Assembly (NCBI GenBank): GCA_021324915.1
Contig: JAJPIC010000024.1
Span: 108,020 to 172,019 of the forward strand
Direction of reading: 5' to 3'
Length of the DNA: 64,000 bases
Origin: Beijerinckiaceae bacterium
GTDB lineage: Bacteria > Pseudomonadota > Alphaproteobacteria > Rhizobiales > Beijerinckiaceae
Part shown: piece after piece, positions 27,606 to 35,576 of the stretch
Numbering within the stretch: position 1 is the first letter of the stretch
Layout: each line of letters opens with the position of its first letter
The notes under the pieces: generated by a model
Told to the model about the DNA's origin: nothing
The model's database searches: none
The model's input: the letters and a program-made list of their open reading frames with translations, nothing else
Position numbers and translations under genes: made by a program

Positions 27606-28562
27606 ATGGAGTGGGCGAAAAGCAATTTAGAACGACTACAAGAATGGCGCTGCAGAATAAGAGCCGTTCGCCAAGCTTATGTCGGACGCCACGGCCGCGA
27701 CGCATCGATATTTTTCCCGCGGCTCTATAGCGAGAAAATTCAATGGCGCAAGCTGTTCGGCTTGGTGCCCATGCACAAGGTCTTTTGCGACAAGCTCTCG
27801 ACGCGCAGGTATGTCGAGGAAATGGGACTTGGCAATCTGCTTTCCGAGCTCGTGTGGTCCGGCACGGATCTCGCTCAATCGCCGATCCGGTCACTCACTT
27901 TTCCTTTCGTCCTCAAAAGCAATCACGCAAGCAGGCAGTACATATTCGTTCACGATCCCGCATCGATGAATTATGACGAGCTGTCCGCTGAGGCGGAGCG
28001 CTGGCTGAGCATCTACTGGGGGGAACTCACCAACGAGTGCGGCTATTGCGGTATCCCGAGGCGCTTGATGATCGAGCGCATGATTATGAATCCGGACGGG
28101 TCTCAGCCGATCGAACATCGGGTCTTCGTCTTCGGGGGGAAAGTGAAAATCATCGCCAGCATGATCGTCGAGGGCGGCGGCGTTTTCAGTCTCTTTCATA
28201 CCGCGGACTGGGAAAGACTGAACTGGACGGCGGTCAACGAGCCCTATGAGCCTGGGCTCCCGAGGCCGCAACGTCTCGATGAGATCATCGCCATTTCTGA
28301 AAAGCTTTGCGGCGAGTGTGACCACCTTAGAATCGATTTCTATGACGATTGCGTAAGGCTCTATGTCGGGGAAATTACGGTCTATACCTGGTCGGGTCTC
28401 CAACCGCTCGAGCCGCCCGAGGCCGATGCGATCATCGGCGCCTATTGGAAGCTCGATTGGCCTTTGCCGAGAGCGCTTGCGAAAATCGCCTTCGGACGCT
28501 GGGGCATCCTCGGCCTAGAGGATCATCGCGGTAGGGAGAGCGCCGCGGCCTTGGCGCGATAG
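27606..28562 (+). CDS. TupA-like ATP-grasp protein
   Basis: Protein of about 318 residues of the ATP-grasp TupA group, named after the Bacillus teichuronopeptide gene that joins amino acids to a uronic-acid polymer. Visible marks are the entry motif RLYSEKIQWRKLFGLVPMHKVFCDK, nucleotide-binding FPFVLKSNHASRQYIFV, IEHRVFVFGGKVKIIASM and the metal-site stretch LRIDFYDD. The track start at 27543 is rejected for ATG 27606, giving MEWAKSNLERLQ. Its role here may be to attach an amino acid or similar group to a sugar, an inference. Its last 40 bases overlap the convergent glycosyltransferase. Confidence 0.8.
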   Translation: MEWAKSNLERLQEWRCRIRAVRQAYVGRHGRDASIFFPRLYSEKIQWRKLFGLVPMHKVFCDKLSTRRYVEEMGLGNLLSELVWSGTDLAQSPIRSLTFPFVLKSNHASRQYIFVHDPASMNYDELSAEAERWLSIYWGELTNECGYCGIPRRLMIERMIMNPDGSQPIEHRVFVFGGKVKIIASMIVEGGGVFSLFHTADWERLNWTAVNEPYEPGLPRPQRLDEIIAISEKLCGECDHLRIDFYDDCVRLYVGEITVYTWSGLQPLEPPEADAIIGAYWKLDWPLPRALAKIAFGRWGILGLEDHRGRESAAALAR

Positions 28563-29575
28563 GCGACGACATTTGGGGCAAGCTCCGCAGCTCGGCGATA
28601 AGCAAGCTCCGCTTCGCGGTAGGCGCCGGCACATACATGTGCCGCCGCGGCAAGGTCCCAGGCGAGGTCGCCAAAAAGACGCTTGTCGTAGGCGACAAGC
28701 TCTTCTTCCAGGCTCTCGGGATCGACGGATCTCAATCGGTCGGCAATGGCGAGCGCAGACGCATGGTCTCCTTTCGAAAGATCGAAGCGGGCCTTGAGAT
28801 AGAGAATCGACCAGTCCTTCGGCGCCTCCAGCAGAAGCGAGGCAAGCACCGGTTCCGCATCTTCTCCCGCCTCGAGAAGCAAGCGCGCATAGGTCTTGGC
28901 GAGCTGCCGGCGATCGCTGGCCGTCTTCGGCAGGCGGCTGTCTATTGGAATTTGCAGGCCGCAACGGCAGGCTTCGATAGCCTCGCATTTGCGCTCGAGG
29001 CTTGCCAAGGTCTCGGCCAGATGATGCCAGCAATAGGGGCGGGCGGGGTTTTCGGCGACTTCCTTCTGCAGAAGCGGAAGATTGCGCGCGTGCTTATGCG
29101 ATTGATCGCCCTCATAGCCCAAATGTTCGATAAGAACCGGCGTTTTCGCTATGGAAAGATCGCGTTGCGCGGCGAAGGCATAAAGATCCGGCAGATGGCT
29201 TTCGTGTATGCGCCCTTTGAACCTGATTTGCCGATCGTTCACGAACAATCGAGGCTCGTTGTAGCACGTATATCCGAGCTTCGGCCTAAAACGGACATAA
29301 GCTCCTGCGCTTGTCCGACTATCGAGAAAGCTGCCGATCGGAAGGTTGGAGGGCGTTTTCACGCGCTCGTCGGCATCGATATAAAGAATCCAATCTGCGT
29401 CGACTTCGTCCAGCGCTCTATTGCGCGCGGCTGCGAAGTCGCCATCCCAGGCACGAACAAAAAGCCTCGCGCCGAACGAGGAGGCGATCGCCTGCGTTCC
29501 GTCCGAGGAACCTGTGTCTACGACGACAACGTCGTCAACGACGTCCCGCAGGCTTTCCAGACAACCCGGGAGCAA
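28523..29575 (-). CDS. Family 2 glycosyltransferase with TPR-like C-terminus; no canonical start
   Basis: The frame encodes a GT-A domain (VDDVVVVDTGSSDGTQAIAS, WDGDFAAARNRALDEV, DxD in WILYIDADERV) and a helical TPR-like region from about residue 180. The TTG at 29575 would start inside the first beta strand. The same frame upstream reads RPKVGAAIIARNEEKLLPGC, the conserved beginning of this family, back to TAG at 29639-29641 without any ATG, GTG or TTG. The true start is therefore near-cognate (ATC 29635) or translation reads through the TAG from the small gene upstream; a sequencing error or recent loss is also possible. Confidence 0.8.
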   Translation of the reverse strand: MLPGCLESLRDVVDDVVVVDTGSSDGTQAIASSFGARLFVRAWDGDFAAARNRALDEVDADWILYIDADERVKTPSNLPIGSFLDSRTSAGAYVRFRPKLGYTCYNEPRLFVNDRQIRFKGRIHESHLPDLYAFAAQRDLSIAKTPVLIEHLGYEGDQSHKHARNLPLLQKEVAENPARPYCWHHLAETLASLERKCEAIEACRCGLQIPIDSRLPKTASDRRQLAKTYARLLLEAGEDAEPVLASLLLEAPKDWSILYLKARFDLSKGDHASALAIADRLRSVDPESLEEELVAYDKRLFGDLAWDLAAAAHVCAGAYREAELAYRRAAELAPNVVAYRAKAAALSLPR

Positions 29576-29638
29576 TTTCTCTTCGTTGCGCGCGATGATC
29601 GCCGCACCGACCTTCGGCCGAGTTAGAGAGCCGATGGC

Positions 29639-29830
29639 CTAAATGTTCCCGACCATTGAGGTCTGACCGACCGGAAGCGGATCGGAAAGCGGAAACGAGT
29701 GCACGCTGGGAGCGGCATAGCGGGAATTCGCGACAAGCCCGGCGAGCTTGGAACGCTCAACCGATTGATCGGCACCGAGTTCAATCTTGCGGTCCGAAGT
29801 ATTCGACAAGGAAATGGAGACATCATCCAT
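29639..29830 (-). CDS. Small hypothetical protein, 63 aa, in frame with the next glycosyltransferase
   Basis: ATG 29830 follows the ribosome site GGGGGTG by four bases. The product MDDVSISLSNTSDRKIELGA... to VGQTSMVGNI has no signal or membrane helix and belongs to no family I know. Its TAG stop is in the same frame as the downstream glycosyltransferase, whose conserved sequence begins about 6 codons after that stop. This makes a fused product by readthrough possible. The track start at 29935 lacks a ribosome site. Confidence 0.5.
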   Translation of the reverse strand: MDDVSISLSNTSDRKIELGADQSVERSKLAGLVANSRYAAPSVHSFPLSDPLPVGQTSMVGNI

Positions 29831-30231
29831 GGCGTCACCCCCAAATGAGGCAGAAAAATAGCAGCGTCGTTTCGCACGCGTCAAGCCGATCAGCCATTTT
29901 ACAAACAACCGGTTTGGAAACGCAATGCTCTTCACCCGCTCTCTTCACCTCAGTGAGCGCGCGAGGCGATCCGATTGTCATCAATTCGACATCGGGCCGG
30001 TTCAGTCCCGCAAATTGATGTTCTAAGCTCTGACTTTCGGGGGTCTGGGGCAGAGGTCCAGCAGCACCAATATTTCGAGACGAACGCCCCTCGACGTTAT
30101 GTTACGAAGAGCGGTCGATGCTCAAGCCGGCCTCGACATTTTAAATCGCCCCGTCCGGGGCGAGATGTGCTTTCTTTCGGCAAGTGCCGCGCTGCCGGCG
30201 CGGCCGATTCACATGGAACGATGTGGCGCGA
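29831..30231. other. Intergenic stretch without a supported gene
   Basis: No frame here has a convincing ribosome site. A perfect seven-base hairpin (TCGCCCC GTCC GGGGCGA) lies at 30146-30163 and is followed by GATGTGCTTTCTTT, possibly a weak plus-strand terminator. Confidence 0.45.
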
Positions 30232-30579
30232 TTATGCATCGCGAGCCGTATGCGCGAGCTCCGGCGATTGTGTCCGTGGAGCGACTGGCCTGCGCGGATA
30301 ATGTGAGCCGGCAGGTTCCGGACGCGGATTGATCTTTTGTTCGCTCGGCTGTTGCGGCCAGCGCAGACGATTGCCGATCAAGACCTCATCCATGAAATAT
30401 TTCTGCCGGCGACGCGGCCACAAAGCATAGACCTGCATGGCGGGTCCGCAGATGGCGAACGAGACCACGACCAGAAACCTCAATGCACCTACCGCTCCGG
30501 TAGGAGGGCCAAGGGCCGCGAGAATAATGCTTGCCGCAATGAAGGCTCCGCCAAGAGCCAGGGCTACTCTCTTCTTCAT
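30232..30579 (-). CDS. Small membrane protein with two helices, hypothetical
   Basis: From ATG 30579 the product has 115 residues: two hydrophobic helices (VALALGGAFIAASIILAAL and ALRFLVVVSFAICGPAMQVY) and then a Pro/Arg-rich hydrophilic tail. The track start at 30744 adds a Cys-rich stretch unlike anything expected. The ribosome site is weak. No family recognised. Confidence 0.45.
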   Translation of the reverse strand: MKKRVALALGGAFIAASIILAALGPPTGAVGALRFLVVVSFAICGPAMQVYALWPRRRQKYFMDEVLIGNRLRWPQQPSEQKINPRPEPAGSHYPRRPVAPRTQSPELAHTARDA

Positions 30580-30804
30580 GACCGATGCTCGACGTTGGAG
30601 TGGCGGGAATGGCGTGTTTGTGCACCGCGAAAAACGAGCCAGCGCGCACCCAAGTTCCCTCGCACTTGCGAGATTTGAACGGCAAAGCGCAAGCTCGCCT
30701 ATGAGCCAATCACTTTGAACATCTCTTTTGCAGATTGATGGCAAAGCAGCGGCGCGCTCGCGTCAGCGGCATTTCTGCGCAGGACAAGATTTCCCATTGC
30801 CCAG

Positions 30805-31224
30805 TCAGCTTTCGCTCGCCGATTCTGTCGAAACCATTCTCTTGAGATAAGCGGCCACGGCATCGGTGACCGCAAAGTTGCCCAACTCGCTTGGTTTCAC
30901 CAGGCGCGCCGAAACGATCTCACGATTGTCGAGCCGCACGTGCGGTATTTGATTCAATCGCAACTCAAAGAAATGGACGTGGTCCTCTCGTCCGTCCCAA
31001 AGTCCGGAAGCGTCCCCCGCGGGTGCCAGCTCGGGTGCGTTCAGCCCGATTTCTTCGGCGAGCTCGCGCCGCGCCGCACCTTCCGGAGTTTCGCCCGGGC
31101 GAACCGTGCCGCCCGGCAGATTCCATTCGCGCCGATAGGACGAGCGCAAGAGCAAGAGCGCTCTTCCGACATAGATCGCCACGAGCGCGCCTTCATGTCG
31201 CGGTCGCCGCAGGCTCCACCACAT
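30805..31224 (-). CDS. NUDIX hydrolase; coding appears to extend upstream of the first ATG
   Basis: Hydrolase of nucleoside-diphosphate-linked compounds, with the NUDIX box GTVRPGETPEGAARRELAEEIG (G-x5-E-x7-REUxEExGU, all key residues present). The annotated ATG 31224 gives MWWSLRRPRHEGALVAI. Homologues I recall have about 20 residues before this, and the frame upstream does read IIDRAWQLAFRFAFPLAR, so the gene probably begins at ATA 31284, ATT 31278 or nearby. No ATG, GTG or TTG lies between 31224 and the in-frame TGA at 31336. Substrate unknown; a nucleotide-sugar is conceivable given the locus. Confidence 0.82.
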   Translation of the reverse strand: MWWSLRRPRHEGALVAIYVGRALLLLRSSYRREWNLPGGTVRPGETPEGAARRELAEEIGLNAPELAPAGDASGLWDGREDHVHFFELRLNQIPHVRLDNREIVSARLVKPSELGNFAVTDAVAAYLKRMVSTESASES

Positions 31225-31424
31225 TCGGGCAAGCGGAAAAGCGAAGCGAAACGCGAGCTGCCAAGCCCGATCGATAATCTTTATGCGTCCCGATGGATCA
31301 AGGTCGGCCAGAGGCGGACTCCCTTCGCGAGGTCGTCATAATAGCAAGGTCTACCTGGAAGGCGAGTTGCGTGAGTTTCTCCGGCTGCGCCGCAGCCTTG
31401 GCTCAGTGTCATGGTGGGAATCCG

Positions 31425-32126
31425 ATGAAATCCTGGCTTAAGCAATCTCAAACGCTCGTCGGCCTCTCTCGCGATCTCCGTGCGATCCGCGACGCTCATT
31501 TGCGCGGTCAACGTTCAGCTATTCAAGACTATCTTGCGAAGTCCTCGTCGCCGAAACTGCAGATCGGGGCTTCGAACGGCAGTCTGCCCGGGTGGCTCAG
31601 CACGGACATCCGGCCTTCCGGAGAAGAGGTGATCTACCTCGACGCGACCAAGCCGTTTCCATTTCCCAGCGCCTCGTTCGACTATATTCATTGCGAACAT
31701 ATGATCGAGCATATCTCGCAAAGGGATGGGCTCAACATGCTGAAGGAATGCCGGCGCGTTCTCAAGCCCGGCGGGGTCCTGCGGTTGGCGACCCCCGACC
31801 TCGCGTTCATTCTCGGCCTTTACCAAAATGCGAGCGAAGATCAGAAAAAATACGTCGAATGGGTGACCGCCAAATTTCTGCCCGAGCAGACAGAAGCCAA
31901 AGCCTCGCTCGTGATCAACAATGCGTTCAGAGCCTGGGGCCACCAGTTCATCTATGATGCGGAAAATCTGGAGCAGGCGCTGCGCAAGGCCGGATTCACT
32001 GAGATCGTGCGGGAGAAATATAACCAATCCCGTCACGAGCCGCTTCGCGGCATCGAGAAACACGGGCTGAACGTCGGCAACGAGCAAATGGCGATCTGCG
32101 AAAGCCTCGTCTTCGAGGCCGCCTGA
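31425..32126 (+). CDS. SAM-dependent methyltransferase
   Basis: Class I methyltransferase-like protein of 233 residues. After a helical N-terminus (MKSWLKQSQTLVGLSRDL) comes a motif I region KLQIGASNGSLPGWLSTDI, the acidic loop IYLDATKPFPFPSASFDYIHCEHMIEH typical of Methyltransf_11 members of polysaccharide loci, and LKECRRVLKPGGVLRLATPDL. The track start at 31293 is replaced by ATG 31425, which follows GGTGGGAA. It probably methylates a sugar hydroxyl of the repeat unit, an inference from context. Confidence 0.83.
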   Translation: MKSWLKQSQTLVGLSRDLRAIRDAHLRGQRSAIQDYLAKSSSPKLQIGASNGSLPGWLSTDIRPSGEEVIYLDATKPFPFPSASFDYIHCEHMIEHISQRDGLNMLKECRRVLKPGGVLRLATPDLAFILGLYQNASEDQKKYVEWVTAKFLPEQTEAKASLVINNAFRAWGHQFIYDAENLEQALRKAGFTEIVREKYNQSRHEPLRGIEKHGLNVGNEQMAICESLVFEAA

Positions 32127-32145
32127 CGCTTGGGTAGCAGAGGTT

Positions 32146-33336
32146 TTATTTTCCGGACCGCGCCATCAGTTTCTCATAGGCGGCGACATATTTTCGCGCC
32201 TCGTTTTCCCAAACGAAACGGTCATCGGCGAGCGTCTTGGCCGCCTGGCCGCGCGCCGATCTTTCCGCATCATCTTCGATCAGTTTGAGACAGGCACGCG
32301 CCAAGCCTCGAGGCGTCGGCTCTTCCGAATATTGCGCGGTCGCGCCCAGCAGGCGCCGTGTCTCCGAAAGATCATAAGCGACCGTCGGCACGCCGAGAGC
32401 CGAATATTCGAAGACTTTATTCATGCTGATCTTGTCGTTATATTCGTTGATCGGATCCGGAATAATGCCGATATCGAAAGAGCTCATGGCGGCATGGAGA
32501 TCCTCGCCGCTCAAATAGCCGGTAAAGGTGATCCGCTCCGCAAGTCCGAGCCGAATGGCGAGCTCGCGCACGCTTTGAAGCGCCGGGCCATCGCCGATGA
32601 CGATCGCATGAATGTCGCCCCTGCCGAAATCCTCGATCAGGTGCTGCATCATGAGGACAAGCTGATCGACGCCGTCCTGATCGGAGATGATCCCGACATA
32701 GCCGAGGACGATGCGGGCGCCATTGCGCAACTTGCTGTTCGGGGCCACGCGTTTGAGACTGTCGAGGCGCGGCACGCTGTAAACGGCTGTGACGTCTTCC
32801 GGGCGCCGGCCGCCGCGCGTGATGGCGAGATCGCGATAGGTGTCGTTGGCGCAAATCACGATGTCTGCCGTCTTCATCGTCGCTTTTTCTGCCAGAAGCA
32901 GAAGCCGATAGAAAAAGCCGCGCGTACCGAACTTCGCCGCGAAGAGCTCGGGGCAGGTGTCGTGATGGTCGAAGACGAGCCGCTTGCCCAGAAGCTTATA
33001 GGGAAGCGCATTGAGGAAGAGAATATCGGGCGGATTGCAGACTTGGATGACGTCGAAGCCGGGTCCTGTTGCGATCTTGAACAAGAGCCGCGCCTCGCTC
33101 AAAAGCGCGCTGAGATATTCCCGAAAAAAGCCAAGCTTACCGCGCGCCTCGAGCGGCAGGTCATGGCGGTAGACGGCGATCTTCTCGAGCTCTTCGAAAT
33201 GCGCCGAGTGGATCTTGCTCGTCGGGCAGATGACGGAAACGCGCCAACCGGCGTCGCGCAGCGCCCGCGCTTCCTGCCATACGCGCCGATCGAGCGGCAC
33301 GGGAAGATTTTCGACAATGATGACGCAAGATCGCAC
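32146..33336 (-). CDS. Family 4 glycosyltransferase (WbuB-like)
   Basis: Retaining glycosyltransferase of 396 residues with GT-B fold. The N-terminal domain has the WbuB-like ENLPVPLDRRVWQEARALRDAGW and VFDHHDTCPELFAAKFG. The donor-binding domain has VLGYVGIISDQDGVDQLV, VIGDGPAL and the E-x7-E-like part FEYSALGVPTVAYDL. It is cytoplasmic and adds one sugar of the repeat unit. It is the last gene of the run 39179-32146 on the minus strand, 27 bases after the GH10 gene. Confidence 0.9.
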   Translation of the reverse strand: MRSCVIIVENLPVPLDRRVWQEARALRDAGWRVSVICPTSKIHSAHFEELEKIAVYRHDLPLEARGKLGFFREYLSALLSEARLLFKIATGPGFDVIQVCNPPDILFLNALPYKLLGKRLVFDHHDTCPELFAAKFGTRGFFYRLLLLAEKATMKTADIVICANDTYRDLAITRGGRRPEDVTAVYSVPRLDSLKRVAPNSKLRNGARIVLGYVGIISDQDGVDQLVLMMQHLIEDFGRGDIHAIVIGDGPALQSVRELAIRLGLAERITFTGYLSGEDLHAAMSSFDIGIIPDPINEYNDKISMNKVFEYSALGVPTVAYDLSETRRLLGATAQYSEEPTPRGLARACLKLIEDDAERSARGQAAKTLADDRFVWENEARKYVAAYEKLMARSGK

Positions 33337-33363
33337 GAGAGCCCCGTATCACGCGATTGAAGG

Positions 33364-34470
33364 TTACGATGGTCTGACCGGAGCCCCGTCGAGAGCCCGC
33401 GCGATAGCGTCCCAGAGGGGTTTGCGCTGAAGCTTTGCATCGAGAGGCTGCCCGCGACTGGGAAGCCCGTCTCTCCGTGCAAAGGGCGGCACGTCGAGCC
33501 ACGTATAACGGTCGGAGAGGCCCCAGGCGACGAGGCCTTTCACCGCTTTTTCATCGAGCGTCGTCTCGAGATAGCGAAAGGCGTGATCGGCGACTTCTCG
33601 ATCCCGTGTGGCAATGTCGGCCGGCGCACGCATGTCGTTGACGTCGAACTCGGTCAGAAGAATGGAAAGGCCGAGTGAAGCGACGTCAGCGAGAAAGCTC
33701 CGAAAGGCTTTCGCATCGAACCATAATCCGATTTTCAGGTGGGACTGAATGCCGAGCCCGTCGACAAGGCCGCGCTTGCTGAGCGAAGATAAGAGCTCGA
33801 GCACGGCGTCGCGCTTACTCCCCTGAAAGTTATATTCGATGCCGTAATCGTTGTAATAGAGAGGGGTATGCGGCAGGACGCTGCGCGCGATCTCGAAAGC
33901 GTGCGGAATATAATCGGGGCCGAAGCGCTTCAAGAAGGGCGAATTGCGATAGGAGCCCGGTAGCTTGTCGTTCGGCTCGATCGCTTCGTTGACCACATCC
34001 CAGTTCACGACTTTCGTGCCGAAATGGCTGAGCACGGTTCGAATGTGGGTCTCATAGAACCGGCGTCCGTCAGGGCCAGCGAGCGCCTGCGGAACCCAGG
34101 GAGGCAGGTTATTGTACCAAACAAGCGTATGGCCACGAATCTTGAGCGAATTGGCGTGCGCGAATTGGACCAAAGCATCGGCCGAGGAGAAGTCGAGCGA
34201 TCCTTCCTCGCGCTCGAGAAAGCCCCATTTCATTTCCGCCCAGGGCACGATCTCGGCGCAATCGGCCATGACTGCGGCGCGGAACGCTTGATCTTTCGCG
34301 ATCTGCGGCGCCGAGACCCCGCAGCCGAAAGTGATGCCACGGCGTGCCGCCTTGGATTTCAGCGAGTTCGACGCATCCGCCTCTTGGCCAACGGCGCCGG
34401 ATGCGAGGGGGACAAGCGCGGCCGTCTTCAGGAGGCTGCGCCGGGTGAAGTCGAGATTGCGGCTGCTCAT
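33364..34470 (-). CDS. Tat-exported GH10 glycoside hydrolase (endo-1,4-beta-xylanase family)
   Basis: Secreted hydrolase of 368 residues. A twin-arginine signal (FTRRSLLKTAALVPLASG) is followed by the GH10 barrel. The acid/base Glu is in NWDVVNEAIE and the nucleophile Glu in LLTEFDVND; RGHTLVWYNNLPPWV is a substrate-site motif. The track start at 35121 is antisense junk through the acyltransferase gene. The ATG at 34470 overlaps the acyltransferase stop (ATGA). Inside a polysaccharide operon it more likely trims or releases the cell's own polymer than digests plant xylan, but this is inference. Confidence 0.9.
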   Translation of the reverse strand: MSSRNLDFTRRSLLKTAALVPLASGAVGQEADASNSLKSKAARRGITFGCGVSAPQIAKDQAFRAAVMADCAEIVPWAEMKWGFLEREEGSLDFSSADALVQFAHANSLKIRGHTLVWYNNLPPWVPQALAGPDGRRFYETHIRTVLSHFGTKVVNWDVVNEAIEPNDKLPGSYRNSPFLKRFGPDYIPHAFEIARSVLPHTPLYYNDYGIEYNFQGSKRDAVLELLSSLSKRGLVDGLGIQSHLKIGLWFDAKAFRSFLADVASLGLSILLTEFDVNDMRAPADIATRDREVADHAFRYLETTLDEKAVKGLVAWGLSDRYTWLDVPPFARRDGLPSRGQPLDAKLQRKPLWDAIARALDGAPVRPS

Positions 34471-35576
34471 GCCCATTTCCGAATTGATCCGAAACGCTCG
34501 AGCCCTGCGGTCAAGGCGCGCCGCGTTCGCTTGGTGACCGGGCTCTCGACAAACACGTGATAGGTGAGCCCGATCCCGATTGCGAGGAGCGAGGTGATGA
34601 TGATCGCGGCATTGAGCGGGATCGCTCTGTGACCGAAGCGCGCGAGGATCGAGCAGAGTGCCGAGAGCGCCTCCGGGTGCACGAGATAGACGGCGTAGGA
34701 ACCTGCGCCGAGCAGCGCCAATACCGGGGGTAACCGGATCGTGTGACGCAGTTCGAGTTCGACCGCGCCGACGACGATAGCTAAAGAGCTGAGGCCGAAC
34801 ACCGCGCGCCCGGCAATAGGCACATCTTGGATATGCGTGCCGAAGAGCAGGGCTAGGAGAAAGATGCCCGTGCCAATGCCGAGGAATGCGCTTGGCAGCG
34901 GCACGCGATATCGTTGCAGGAAAACGGCGGCTCCGACCCCGAACAAAAACTCGAGATTGAATGGGTCGAAGATGAAGTTGGCCGGATAGCCGAGCTCGCC
35001 GAAGAAGCTGCACACGAGAATTGCCAAGCCCCAGGCCGCCAACATCCAGATTGCCGGAAATCCGATCGCGATGATGAAGCCGAAGAGCGTGTAGAAAAAA
35101 ACCTCGTGAACCAGGGTCCAAGCGACGCCCAGAACCGGCGGATTGACGTAAGGCAAAAGGGGAATCGAAAAAAATGCAGTGGCGAGATCATGCTGACTCG
35201 GTGCGCCGGCTGCAGGAAAGATCTGATAGAGAATGATGAGCGGAACGAGGATGCACCAGTAGGGCGGATAGATGCGCGAAAAGCGGCGCACGGCGTAGCG
35301 TCCGAGCCGGTCCCTTTTGCCGATGTCGCCCCAATGAACCCACGCGATGATGAAGCCGCTGAGGACGAAAAAGAAGTCAACGCCCACATTGAAGTTGTGC
35401 AAATGGCCGCCGAAAGCATCGATCCCGTAGAAGCGCTTCTCCGCGAGAATATCGCCGCTGTGATGGAAGACGACCAGAGCGGAGGCCAGCCCCCGCCCAA
35501 GCTCGAGAAGGCCGAGCTTCTTCGCCTCCTGCTCGAGCGAGCTTTTTGCGCTCTGTCTTGCCAAGGCCTCAAGCAT
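34467..35576 (-). CDS. Membrane O-acyltransferase, acyltransferase-3 family (OafA-like)
   Basis: Integral membrane enzyme of 369 residues with about ten helices that transfers acyl (often acetyl) groups to sugars. The N-terminus has ELGRGLASALVVFHHSGDIL, where the catalytic His sits in VVFHHSG; FFFVLSGFIIAWVHWGD and RRFSRIYPPYWCILVPL are family signatures. The track start at 35762 lies in the upstream gene. The ATG at 35576 overlaps the glycosyltransferase stop by eight bases. It belongs to the tight minus-strand operon 39179-32146. Confidence 0.92.
   Translation of the reverse strand: MLEALARQSAKSSLEQEAKKLGLLELGRGLASALVVFHHSGDILAEKRFYGIDAFGGHLHNFNVGVDFFFVLSGFIIAWVHWGDIGKRDRLGRYAVRRFSRIYPPYWCILVPLIILYQIFPAAGAPSQHDLATAFFSIPLLPYVNPPVLGVAWTLVHEVFFYTLFGFIIAIGFPAIWMLAAWGLAILVCSFFGELGYPANFIFDPFNLEFLFGVGAAVFLQRYRVPLPSAFLGIGTGIFLLALLFGTHIQDVPIAGRAVFGLSSLAIVVGAVELELRHTIRLPPVLALLGAGSYAVYLVHPEALSALCSILARFGHRAIPLNAAIIITSLLAIGIGLTYHVFVESPVTKRTRRALTAGLERFGSIRKWA

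Noticed and set aside
31281-31511. Minus-strand 76-residue ORF upstream of the NUDIX gene as a separate gene
   Set aside because: It is antisense to the methyltransferase start and lacks a ribosome site. The NUDIX frame is a different one and better explains the sequence at 31225-31284.
34471-35121. N-terminal 217 residues of the ORF-track entry containing the GH10 protein
   Set aside because: This part is an out-of-frame reading of the acyltransferase gene. The Tat signal begins at ATG 34470, which overlaps the acyltransferase stop.
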